Shown one piece after another: positions 23,991 to 32,500 of a stretch of DNA of 43,656 bases. The stretch is from JAIRTY01 sp050257395. GTDB lineage: Bacteria; Actinomycetota; Actinomycetes; Streptosporangiales; Streptosporangiaceae. Made by a program: the position numbers and the translations under genes. The number at the start of each line of letters is the position of its first letter. The first letter of the stretch is position 1. The stretch is taken from NCBI GenBank assembly GCA_050257395.1, contig JBLMWU010000236.1:1-43656 (forward strand), in the 5' to 3' direction. The notes below the pieces were generated by a model, which saw nothing but the letters and a program-made list of their open reading frames with translations, made no database searches and was not told the DNA's origin.

Positions 23991-24821
23991 ATGGACAACA
24001 GCGGGGATGGCGGCATGGACGGCGGCATCCACGACGGCGCCGGTGATGGCGGGATGGACCACACCGCCATCGGGGACGGGGCCATCCGCCCGAAAGGCAG
24101 ACCGGGCCGCAAGCCGAAGGGAACCGTGCCGTCTGTGGTTACCGAAATGCCTGACCGGCCTGACCCCGATCACGTGCTGACCTGGCGGCAGCGCAAGGTA
24201 CTGCAGGTGATCCGGGACTCGGTGCAGCGCCGCGGCTACCCGCCGTCCATGCGGGAGATCGGCGAGGCGGTCGGGCTGACCAGCACTTCGAGCGTGAGCT
24301 ACCAGCTGTCGACGCTGCAGAAGCGCGGGTACCTGCGCCGCGACGCTGGGCGGCCACGCACCGTCGAAGTGCGCCTGCCCGGGCAGCCCGCGGTGCGGCC
24401 GGACGCCGAGCCTGCCGAGGAAGGCGCCCTGGACTTCCCCTCACAGGAAGCGGCCATGGTGCCGTTGCTGGGCCGGATCGCCGCCGGTGGCCCGATCCTC
24501 GCCGAGGAGGCCATTGAGGATGTCTTCCCGCTGCCCAAGCAGATCGTCGGTGAGGGCACGCTCTTCCTGCTCAAGGTCGTCGGTGAATCGATGATCGACG
24601 CCGCCATCGCGGACGGCGACTGGGTGGTCGTGCGCCAGCAGCCGGTGGCGGATAACGGTGACATCGTCGCGGCCATGATCGACGGCGAGGCCACGGTCAA
24701 GACGTTCAAGCGGTCCGGCGACCACATCTGGCTGATGCCGCACAACCCGGCCTTCACGCCGATCCCGGGCGACGAGGCCACCGTCCTCGGCAAGGTGGTG
24801 GCGGTCCTCCGCCGGGTCTGA
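23991..24821 (+). CDS. lexA: SOS repressor LexA
   Basis: 276 residues. The winged-helix DNA-binding domain (LTWRQRKVLQVIRDSV, GYPPSMREIGEAVGL, SSVSYQLSTLQKRGYL) is followed by a flexible linker and the S24 self-cleavage domain. The autocleavage site is Ala165-Gly166 in RIAAGGPI, the nucleophile Ser200 is in VVGESMIDAA and the general base Lys237 is in ATVKTFK. RecA filaments trigger this cleavage after DNA damage. The N-terminus carries about 45 extra residues rich in Gly/Asp, common in actinobacterial LexA. The ATG at 23991 follows GGAGG by 8 bases. It is autoregulated through the SOS box at 23899-23914 and convergent with the asparaginase gene, 23 bp apart. Confidence 0.97.
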   Translation: MDNSGDGGMDGGIHDGAGDGGMDHTAIGDGAIRPKGRPGRKPKGTVPSVVTEMPDRPDPDHVLTWRQRKVLQVIRDSVQRRGYPPSMREIGEAVGLTSTSSVSYQLSTLQKRGYLRRDAGRPRTVEVRLPGQPAVRPDAEPAEEGALDFPSQEAAMVPLLGRIAAGGPILAEEAIEDVFPLPKQIVGEGTLFLLKVVGESMIDAAIADGDWVVVRQQPVADNGDIVAAMIDGEATVKTFKRSGDHIWLMPHNPAFTPIPGDEATVLGKVVAVLRRV

Positions 24822-24844
24822 CCCGGCTGCGGGCACGGCGGCGC

Positions 24845-26014
24845 TCAGCCCTGCTCCGGCTGACCCTGCTCCGGCTGACCCTGCTCCGGCCAGCGGGCCG
24901 CTTGGAACGCGGCCGCGATCGCCGGCCGCCCGGCGCCTCCGGCGAGCAGGACGTGCAGCAGGAGCCGGGCTTTCAGCGGATCCAGGAAGCCCGCGCCGAT
25001 CAGGCCGCGGTCCTGCAGGTCGCGTTCGGAACCGGGGAACCCGTAGGTCTGGCGCAGCACCGTGCCCGCGCCCGCCCGCGACGCCAGCACCACCGGCAGC
25101 CGCTGAGCGGCGGCGGCCAGGTCGCTGACCAGCCAGGCGGGCGCGTGGCCGGCCCCGAATCCGGCGACCACGAGCCCGTCGTACCGGTCCGCCGCCGCCC
25201 GCAGCAGCTCGCCGTCGTCCCCCAGGCACAGCGTGACCAGACCAGTCCGCACCGGCCGGCCCCTTTCCGCCTGGCTGCGGTCCAGCTGGTCGTCACCCGC
25301 CCGGCCGCTGCCCGCCAGGTCGCGGTCCGGCCGGCCGCTGCCCGCGCGGCCGGTCAGCACCGTCAGCGGCGGCCACGGCAGGGCGTCCGCCAGCCGCCGG
25401 GCAGGCCGCAGCAGCGGCAGCACCTCGCCTTCGATCACCTGGCCCAGCGGCCCGGCACCCGGCGAGGCGAACGCGGTGACGCTGGTCGCATGCACCTTGC
25501 GCACGAAGCGCGCCGCGTGGATCTCGTCACCGAGCACGACCACGCAGCCGGCCCCGTGCAGCCGCGGACTTGCCGCCGCCAGCACCGCGCCGAGGATGTT
25601 GGCGGGCCCGTCCGCGCCGGGCAGCCCGGGATGGCGCATGGCGCCGGTCACGGCCACCGTCACCGCGGGCCAGCACAGCAGGTCCAGCAGGAACGCGGTC
25701 TCCTCGATCGTGTCGGTGCCCTGGATGACCACGGCGCCGCGGGCGCCATCCGCCGCCTCGGCCTCGATTGCCGCCGCGAGCTCCACCACATCGGCGATGG
25801 TCAGCGACGCGCCCGGGATCTGCCGGAAGTCGCGGACGACCAGCTCGATCCCGGTGGCGGCGAGTTGCGGCACCGCCTCGAGCAGGTCGTCCGCCAGCAG
25901 CGCCGGGACCGCGCCCGAGCCCTGCCCGGACGGCGTCATCGAGATGGTGCCGCCGAGGGCGAAGACGGCGACCCGGGCCGGAGCCTCCGGCCCGGGCTGC
26001 GCGCTGGCTGCCAC
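24845..26014 (-). CDS. L-asparaginase family protein
   Basis: 389 residues. The first catalytic Thr motif is VFALGGTISMT and the second is VIQGTDTIEETAFLLDLL; a later motif, RKVHATSVTAFASP, fits the third. Asparaginases release ammonia from asparagine; a few homologues act on other amides. No signal peptide is evident, so it is probably cytoplasmic. A low-complexity insert (RAGSGRPDRDLAGSGRAG) separates the two domains and the C-terminus ends in PEQGQ repeats. The start is inferred as GTG 26014, 13 bp after the leuS stop; no strong ribosome-binding site is seen and translation may be coupled to leuS. Confidence 0.85.
   Translation of the reverse strand: MAASAQPGPEAPARVAVFALGGTISMTPSGQGSGAVPALLADDLLEAVPQLAATGIELVVRDFRQIPGASLTIADVVELAAAIEAEAADGARGAVVIQGTDTIEETAFLLDLLCWPAVTVAVTGAMRHPGLPGADGPANILGAVLAAASPRLHGAGCVVVLGDEIHAARFVRKVHATSVTAFASPGAGPLGQVIEGEVLPLLRPARRLADALPWPPLTVLTGRAGSGRPDRDLAGSGRAGDDQLDRSQAERGRPVRTGLVTLCLGDDGELLRAAADRYDGLVVAGFGAGHAPAWLVSDLAAAAQRLPVVLASRAGAGTVLRQTYGFPGSERDLQDRGLIGAGFLDPLKARLLLHVLLAGGAGRPAIAAAFQAARWPEQGQPEQGQPEQG
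24849..24890 (-). repeat. Tandem 15-bp repeat encoding PEQGQ
   Basis: CCCTGCTCCGGCTGA repeated 2.8 times at the very end of the asparaginase gene. It is in frame and encodes the repeating pentapeptide at the C-terminus, so copy number can vary without a frameshift. Confidence 0.85.
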
Positions 26015-26027
26015 GCTGGCCGGGCCG

Positions 26028-28514
26028 TCAGGCCGGGACGATGTTGACCAGCTTGGGCGCCCGCACGATGACGGTCCTGACCGCGCGGTCCCCCAGTGCG
26101 CGGGCCACCCCGGGGGCTGCCAGCGCCAGCTCACGCAGCTCGTCCTCGCCGATGCCGGGCGGCACCTGCAGCCGGTCGCGGACCTTGCCGGCCACCTGCA
26201 CCACGCAGGTGACCTGCTCCTCGACCAGCAGCGCCGGGTCGGCGGCGGGCCAGCCGGCCAGCGCGACCGACGAGTCGTGGCCCAGCAGCTGCCAGCACTC
26301 CTCCGCCGTGTACGGGGCGAACAGCGAGACCAGCACCGCCAGCGTGCCTGCTGCTTCCCGCACCGCCGGGTCGCCGGCGCCGGGCCCGCTGTCGATCGCC
26401 TTGCGGGCCGCGCTGGTCAGCTCCATCAGCCGGGCCACCGCCACGTTCAGCCGGGAGGCCTCGACCAGCCGGGTGACCTCGTCGATCGTCCGGTGGGTGA
26501 CCTTGCGCAGCTCCACGTCCCCGCCGGGGCCAGCCGCGGACGGCGCCGCCGCGGCGACGTCCGCCGCCACCCGCCAGACCCGGCCCAGGAACTTGACCGA
26601 CGCCTCGGGGTTGACGTCCGCCCAGTCGATGTCGTCTTCGGGCGGGCTGGCGAAGATCATGGTCAGCCGGATGGCGTCCACGCCGTGCGCGGCCAGCTGC
26701 TCCCCCAGGTCCACGCCGTTGCCCAGCGACTTGGACATGGCCTTGCCCTGGTTGATCACCTGGCCCTGGTTCAGCAGCCGGGTGAAGGGCTCGCCGAAGT
26801 CCAGCATCCCCATGTCGTGCAGGACCTTGACGAAGAACCGGCTGTACAGCAGGTGCAGGATGGCGTGCTCCACGCCGCCCACGTACAGGTCCACCGGCGA
26901 CCACAGGCGGACCGCCTCAACGTCGAACGGGCCGCCGGTGTACTGCGGGGAGCAGTACCGCAGGAAGTACCAGGACGAGTCCACGAAGGTGTCCATGGTG
27001 TCGGTGTCCCGCCGGGCGGGCCCGCCGCACTTGGGGCACTCGGTGTTCACCCAGCCGTCCGCGGCGGCCAGCGGGGACACGCCCTTCGGCGCCAGGTCCT
27101 GCCCGCGCAGGTCGGGCAGGGCGACCGGCAGCTGGTCCTCGGGGACCGGCACCTCGCCGCAGGCGTCGCAGTACACGATCGGGATCGGCGTTCCCCAGAA
27201 CCGCTGCCGGGAGACCAGCCAGTCGCGCAGCCGGTAGTTCACCGCCGCCCGGCCGCGCGCCTCGGCGGCCAGGATCTCGGTGATCCGGGTGATCGCCCCG
27301 GTCTTGCGCAGCCCGTCCAGCGGCCCGGAGTTGACCAGCGCGCCGTCGCCGGCGGTCGCCACCCAGGTCTCCGCCGGGTCAGGCTGCCCGGTGTCGACCA
27401 CCACCCGCACCGGCAGCCCGTGCGCCCGGGCGAAGTCCAGGTCCCGCTGGTCGTGCGCGGGCACGGCCATGATCGCCCCGGTGCCGTAGTCGGGCAGCAC
27501 GTAGTCGGCGGCCCAGACCGGGATGGCTTCCCCGTTCACCGGGTTGATGGCGTGCCGTCCCAGGAACACCCCGGTCTTCGGCCGGTCCGCGGCCTGCCGC
27601 TCGATGTCGGTCAGCTTGCTGACCTGCTTCAGGTACTCGGCCAGCGCCCCCTGCTGCTGCGGGGCGCAGACCTCGGCGGCCAGCGGCGAGTCCGCGGCGA
27701 TGACGAAGAAGGTCGCCCCGTACAGCGTGTCCGGGCGGGTGGTGAACACGGTCACCGGCTCGTCCCGGCCCTCGATCGCGAACTCGACCTCGGCGCCCTC
27801 GGACCGGCCGATCCAGTTTCGCTGCATCAGCAGCACCCGGTCCGGCCAGTTGCCCTCCAGCGGCGCCATGTCCGCCAGCAGCCGGTCCGCGTACTCGGTG
27901 ATCTTGAAGTACCACTGGGTCAGCGTGCGCCGGGTGACCTCGGCCCCGCACCGCTCGCACCTGCCCGCGATGACCTGCTCGTTGGCCAGCACCGTCTGGT
28001 CGTTGGGGCACCAGTTGACGTAGCCGCCCTTGCGGTAGGCCAGTCCCCGCTCGTAGAAGCGCAGGAACAGCCACTGGTTCCAGTGGTAGTACTCCGGGTC
28101 GCAGGTCTGCAGCCGCCGCGACCAGTCGAACGACACCGCGTACCGGCGGAAGGACGCCGCCTGGGTCTCGATGTTGCGGTAGGTCCAGTCGGCGGGGTGG
28201 GTGTTGTTGCGGATGGCCGCGTTCTCCGCGGGCAGGCCGAACGCGTCCCAGCCGATCGGGTGCAGCACGTTGTGGCCGCGCTGGAAGTAGTAGCGCGCCA
28301 GGGCGTCCGCGATCGCGTACGCCTCGGCATGGCCCATGTGCAGGTCGCCCGATGGGTACGGGAACATGTCCAGCAGGTAGGTGCGCGGTCGCGGGTCCGC
28401 CGGGTCATCGCTGGCCCGGAACAGGTCCCACTCGGCCCAGCGCTGCTGCCACTTCTCCTGGACCTCGCGCGGGTCGTAGTACTGCTGTGCCCGTTCGGCA
28501 CTCTCGGCTGTCAT
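26028..28514 (-). CDS. leuS: Leucyl-tRNA synthetase
   Basis: 828 residues, the usual length for the bacterial enzyme. The class I signatures are HMGH (residues 59-62, in YPSGDLHMGHAEAYA) and KAMSKSLGNGVDL. The editing domain (VFTTRPDTLYGATFFVIAAD) and zinc-type motifs (CPNDQTVLANEQVIAGRCERC, split here at QVIAGRCERC, and CDACG, CPKCGG) are present. It charges tRNA-Leu. The ATG at 28514 follows GAGGGAAG. Upstream lies a leader with a Leu-rich nonapeptide ORF and an intrinsic terminator, implying leucine-responsive attenuation. The asparaginase gene follows 13 bp downstream and is probably co-transcribed. Confidence 0.98.
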   Translation of the reverse strand: MTAESAERAQQYYDPREVQEKWQQRWAEWDLFRASDDPADPRPRTYLLDMFPYPSGDLHMGHAEAYAIADALARYYFQRGHNVLHPIGWDAFGLPAENAAIRNNTHPADWTYRNIETQAASFRRYAVSFDWSRRLQTCDPEYYHWNQWLFLRFYERGLAYRKGGYVNWCPNDQTVLANEQVIAGRCERCGAEVTRRTLTQWYFKITEYADRLLADMAPLEGNWPDRVLLMQRNWIGRSEGAEVEFAIEGRDEPVTVFTTRPDTLYGATFFVIAADSPLAAEVCAPQQQGALAEYLKQVSKLTDIERQAADRPKTGVFLGRHAINPVNGEAIPVWAADYVLPDYGTGAIMAVPAHDQRDLDFARAHGLPVRVVVDTGQPDPAETWVATAGDGALVNSGPLDGLRKTGAITRITEILAAEARGRAAVNYRLRDWLVSRQRFWGTPIPIVYCDACGEVPVPEDQLPVALPDLRGQDLAPKGVSPLAAADGWVNTECPKCGGPARRDTDTMDTFVDSSWYFLRYCSPQYTGGPFDVEAVRLWSPVDLYVGGVEHAILHLLYSRFFVKVLHDMGMLDFGEPFTRLLNQGQVINQGKAMSKSLGNGVDLGEQLAAHGVDAIRLTMIFASPPEDDIDWADVNPEASVKFLGRVWRVAADVAAAAPSAAGPGGDVELRKVTHRTIDEVTRLVEASRLNVAVARLMELTSAARKAIDSGPGAGDPAVREAAGTLAVLVSLFAPYTAEECWQLLGHDSSVALAGWPAADPALLVEEQVTCVVQVAGKVRDRLQVPPGIGEDELRELALAAPGVARALGDRAVRTVIVRAPKLVNIVPA

Positions 28515-28554
28515 TGGCTTCCCTCACCACAGATCTGCCCGGCTCTGGCAATAG

Positions 28555-28579
28555 AAAAGCCCCTCGGCACACGAGGGGC
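28555..28579 (-). terminator. Intrinsic terminator in the leuS leader (attenuator)
   Basis: On the minus strand GCCCCTCG, loop TGTGC, CGAGGGGC, then TTTT: a perfect 8-bp stem with a U-tract. It sits 41 bases before the leuS ATG, so it can only act as a leader attenuator. Confidence 0.85.
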
Positions 28580-28612
28580 AGCCGCGTCGGCGGTAGTTCA
28601 GCCGACGCGGCT
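28580..28612 (-). promoter_or_regulatory. Perfect 12-bp hairpin in the leuS leader
   Basis: AGCCGCGTCGGC, a 9-nt loop, GCCGACGCGGCT. The 5' arm overlaps the leader-peptide stop codon, and the 3' arm directly abuts the terminator, so a ribosome reaching the stop would melt it. Confidence 0.8.
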
Positions 28613-28640
28613 AGGCAAGGAGCAGCCGAGCGGAACGCAT
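28611..28640 (-). CDS. Leucine leader peptide MRSARLLLA of leuS
   Basis: A nine-codon ORF: ATG CGT TCC GCT CGG CTG CTC CTT GCC TAG. Three consecutive leucine codons, two of them less common in this genome (CTT, CTC), lie just before the stop. A -10 like TACCCT (28647-28652) ends seven bases before the ATG, so the message is predicted to start at the A of ATG. Position ahead of two hairpins and leuS makes it a candidate sensor of charged tRNA-Leu. This is inferred from sequence layout only. Confidence 0.7.
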   Translation of the reverse strand: MRSARLLLA

Positions 28641-28646
28641 GCCCCA

Positions 28647-28652
28647 AGGGTA
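28647..28652 (-). promoter_or_regulatory. Predicted -10 of the leuS transcript
   Basis: TACCCT on the minus strand, six bases before the leader-peptide ATG. No strong -35 is visible at 17-18 bp. Confidence 0.45.
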
Positions 28653-28805
28653 GCGCAATCCACCCGCTCGCGCGTAATCGCAGGTACCGCGGGCAGCAGG
28701 AGCGACGCCGGATGTACATCGGTCGCTAACGCGGGCGTGCCACGGGCGCAACACCCGGCCGTCACCCTGGGAGGGTGAGCATGGAGCAGGCACCCGGGGG
28801 GGCCC

Positions 28806-29228
28806 GTGCCGCAGCGGCGGATCGCGCTCGTCGCCCACGACAACCGCAAGCAGGACCTGCTGGAATGGGCCCGGTTCAACCGGGGCACCCTGGCCGCGCA
28901 CCACCTGTACGCGACGGGCACCACCGGCCGCCTGCTGCAGGCGGAGCTGGGCCTGCCGGTCACCTGCTTCCGCAGCGGGCCGCTCGGCGGTGACCAGCAG
29001 ATCGGGGCGAGGATCGCGGACGGGGACATCGACCTGCTCGTGTTCCTGTGGGATCCGCTGGCGCCGCAGCCGCACGATCCCGACGTCAAAGCGCTCCTGC
29101 GAATCGCCGTTGTCTGGAATATCCCGGTCGCCTGCAACCGGGCAACCGCCGATTTCCTTATCTCCTCCCCGCTTATGAACCAGCCTTACCCCAACAGCAT
29201 TTCCCCCGCCGCGGGCAAAGCGCGCTGA
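28806..29228 (+). CDS. mgsA: Methylglyoxal synthase
   Basis: 140 residues. Converts dihydroxyacetone phosphate to methylglyoxal and phosphate, a bypass when phosphorylated sugars build up. Conserved residues are visible: HDNRK (11-15), TGTTG (37-41), SGPLGGDQQIG with Asp63, LLVFLWDPLAPQPHDPD and the terminal IPVACNRATADFLISSPLM. The GTG at 28806 follows a run of G (GGGGGGG). It is divergent from leuS. No terminator was recognised before the promoter at 29271. Confidence 0.95.
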   Translation: MPQRRIALVAHDNRKQDLLEWARFNRGTLAAHHLYATGTTGRLLQAELGLPVTCFRSGPLGGDQQIGARIADGDIDLLVFLWDPLAPQPHDPDVKALLRIAVVWNIPVACNRATADFLISSPLMNQPYPNSISPAAGKAR

Positions 29229-29270
29229 AGGACGCCCGCCCCGACATAACAACGCGTCCCGCTTTCTGCC

Positions 29271-29299
29271 TTGACCGTCAGCGCCAGCGCCAATAACGT
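29271..29299 (+). promoter_or_regulatory. Strong predicted promoter of the PKS-like transcript
   Basis: TTGACC (29271-29276), a 17-bp spacer, TAACGT (29294-29299). Transcription would start near 29306, giving about 155 bases of leader before the small ORF at 29461. Confidence 0.6.
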
Positions 29300-29460
29300 C
29301 GTCCCGCCACCGCCCGAGGCGGGGCGCCTTCCAGCGGTTCATCTGCCACGATGCCCCCGAACACGGCATCACGCAGCCCCTGGGCCGAGGGCGCGGCGGC
29401 CATCGTGGCCCAGCCGCGTGGCAGGTATTCAGGGAAGATCACAGCTATTTCGGGGGAAGC

Positions 29461-29553
29461 ATGAGCATTCCGGTCCTCGGAGGCAGCGCAGGCCGCGCGG
29501 AAATGGCGTCCGCGCGCCTCGCGCCCGGAGAAACCGGCCCCGCCCATGCCTGA
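29461..29553 (+). CDS. Small 30-codon ORF overlapping the start of the PKS-like gene
   Basis: ATG preceded directly by GGGGGAAGC; begins MSIPVLGGSAGRAEM and ends GETGPAHA. Its TGA lies 6 bases inside the PKS-like gene (8-base overlap). The downstream ATG itself lacks a near ribosome-binding site (nearest GGAG is 15-17 bases away), so the small ORF may feed ribosomes to it by coupling. I do not recognise the peptide. Confidence 0.5.
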   Translation: MSIPVLGGSAGRAEMASARLAPGETGPAHA

Positions 29554-32500
29554 ACGCCAGAGCCCGCACCGGGGTGAGCCGATCGCGATCGTCGGCCTGG
29601 CATGCCGTTTTCCCGACGCCGGTGATTCCGCCGAGCTGCTCGACCTTGTGCTCTCCCAGCGGCGCGCGTTCCGCAGGGTGCCGCCGGGCCGGCTGGGCCT
29701 GTGGCTGCCCGCGCCCGCCCAGGAGCCGGCCCCGCCCGGCATCCCGCGCATCCCCGGCCACGGCCCCGGCCACGGCCAGGGCAGCGGGCCCGGGGAGAAC
29801 GGGACCGGCGCGGCCGGCCATGCCACCCCGGCCCCGGCAGTCACCCCCGCCGCGGCAGCCGCGGGCGGCCAGCCGGACCCGGTCCCCCGGGCCGCGCTGA
29901 TCGAAGGCTGGCGGTTCGACCGGGCCGCGTTCGGCGTGACCCGCCCGGTCTACCAGGCAGCTGACCCGGCGCACTGGCTGGCGCTGGAGACCGCGGCCCG
30001 GGCCCTGGCGGACGGCGGGTTCCCCGGCGGGCAGGGCCTCAGCCGCGACCGCACCGGAGTGATCATCGGCAACACCCTGACCGGCGAGGTGTCCCGCGCC
30101 GCGGCGCTGCGTTCCCGCTGGCCCTACGTGCAGCGGGTGATCGTCTCCGCCCTGGACGGCGGGCGGCTGCAGCCCGCGGAACGGGCCGCCCTGCTCGCCC
30201 GGGCGGAAGCCCGGTTCCTGGCCTCGTTCCCGGAGCCGAGCGACCAGACCCTGGCGGGCAGCCTGCCCAGCGTGATCGCCGACCGGATCTGCGGCTACTT
30301 CGGCTTCCGCGGCGGCGGGCACGCCGTGGACTCCGCCCACTCCTCGTCGCTGCTGGCGGTGGCGGCGGCCTGCTCCACGCTGGCCACCGGGGACCTGGAC
30401 ACGGTCGTGGCGGGCGGGGTGGACATCAGCCTGGACCCGTTCGAGCTGGCGGGCCTGGCCGGGATGGGCGTGCTGGCGGACCGGGAGATGCGGGTCTACG
30501 ACGCCCGGCCGACCGGGTTCTGGCCGGGCGAGGGCTGCGGCCTGGTGGTGCTGATGCGGGCCGCGGACGCCCGCGCGGCGGGCCTGCCCGTCTACGCCCA
30601 GATCGCCGGCTGGGGCACGTCCTCGGCGGGTAACCCGGCCCTCACCCGGCCGGGCTCGGGCAGCCTGCTGCTGGCGCTGCGCCGCGCCTACCAGCGGGCC
30701 GGCGTGGACCCGGCGGACGTCCAGTTCATCGAAGGCGACGGGACCGGCACCGCGTCCGGGGACCTGGCCGAGCTGACCTCGCTGGCCGAGATCCGCGAGG
30801 GCGCGCAGGCGACGGCCGCGATCGGCTCGGTCAAGGCCAACATCGGGCACGCCAAGGCCGCCGCGGGTGCGGCCGGTCTCATCAAGGCGGCGCTGGTCAC
30901 GGCGGCCGGGGTGATCCCCCCGGTCACCGGCTGCACCCGGCCGCACCCGCTGATCGCCAGTGAGGAGGCGCGGCTGCGGGTGCCGCGCGCCCCGGAGATG
31001 TGGCCGCCGGGGACGCGGCTGGCCGCGGTCAGCGCGGTCGGCCCGGGCGGCACCAGCGTGCACCTGGTGCTGCGCCGCGACAACGGCTCCGGGCCGCGCC
31101 GCCGGGTCCGGCTGCCCGCCGGCCAGCTGACCGCGGCCGGCCCCCGCCAGGGCCGCCGGCCCGCGCTGCCCGCGCCCGCGCTGCCGCCCGCGGCCGAGGC
31201 GTTCGTGTTCAGCGGGCAGCACCGGGACCAGGTGGCGGCCGAGCTGGCCCGGGTGGCGGCGCTGGCGCCGTGGCTGTCCGATGCCGAACTGCACGACCTT
31301 GCCTGCCAGCTCGGCCGCCGGGCGGCCGGGGCGGGCCCGGTGCGGGCCGCGCTGGTGGCGGGGTCGCAGGACGAGCTGGCCCGGCGGGCCGCCGGCGCCG
31401 CCAGCCTGCTGCGCGGGCTGCGGCCCGGGCGGCTGGCGGCCTCACCGGGGGTGTATGCGGCGGACGGCGGCCGGGGCCGGGTGACCTTGCTGTTCCCCGG
31501 CGACGCGGGCACGATGGCGCACCCGGGCGCCGCGGCCCGGGGCGACGCGCCGCGCTGTGACCCGGCGGTGCATCCCGCCGTGCTGGCCTCCTCGCTGGCC
31601 TCGCTGCACCTGCTGGACCGGCTGGGTGTGACCGCCGCAGCCGGGGCCGGGCACGGGTCCGGGGAGATCGCCGCCCTGGTGTGGGCGGGCTGCCTGGCCG
31701 AGCCGGACGCGCTCCGGCTGATCGCCCAGCGCAGCGCGCTGCTGTCCGGCCCGCCCGCGGAGCGGGCGGCGATGGTCTGCGTGCGGGCCGACGCGCCCAC
31801 CGCGCTGGAACTGTGCACGGGCACCGGCCTGGCGATCGCCGCCTACAACGGGCCGGAATGCCAGGTGCTGGCCGGCCCGGCCGGGGCCGCGCGCGAACTG
31901 GCCAGCCGGGCGGCGGCGCGCGGCCTGGCCGCGGTGCTGCTGGACGCGCCGCTGGCGCTGCACACGCCCGCGCTGGCGGACCGGGCCGCCCCGCTGCGGG
32001 CCGTGCTGCGGGAGGTCAGCTTCAGCCAGCCGGCCCGCCGTCTGGTCTCGACGGTGACCGGCCGCGAGCTGACGGCCCGCGACGACCTCCCGGAGCTGCT
32101 GTGCTCTCAGCTGGTGTCGCCGGTCCGGTTCACCACCGCGCTCAGCCTGGCCGCCGCCGACGCGGATCTGCTGGTCGAGGCCGGGCCGGGCCGGGCGCTG
32201 ACCGAACTGGCCGCGGCGTCCTGTGACGTGCCCGCCGTGAGCCTGGCCTGCGGCGACGCGGACCCGCAGGCGACCGCGGAGGCGGCGGCCGCCCTGTTCG
32301 CGGCGGGCGCGACCCGGACCCTGGGGCCGCTGTATGCGGGGCGGGCGGCCCGGCCCATCGACATCTGGCGCGAGCACGCTTTCATCACCAACCCCTGCGA
32401 CCGGGCGCCGGCCGCGCCAGCCGCGGTCAGGGAATCAGGGGAGGGAACGGAAGAGCCCCCGGGCCGGTCCCCCGGCCCCGCTGAGGTGGCTGCGGGCGGC

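Noticed and set aside
28641..28700. T-box leader for leuS, suggested by a GGGTGGA-like stretch
   Set aside because: The stretch lies upstream of the predicted transcription start and the T-box core and specifier loop are absent; the Leu-codon leader explains the region better.
25233..28778. A plus-strand frame of about 1181 codons across asparaginase and leuS
   Set aside because: Antisense shadow of two clearly identified genes; no protein-like sequence.
29278..29400. Minus-strand frame ending at 29278 with a protein-like tail (GGIVADEPLEGAPPRA)
   Set aside because: No start with a ribosome-binding site and it overlaps the predicted promoter of the PKS-like transcript; too short to judge.
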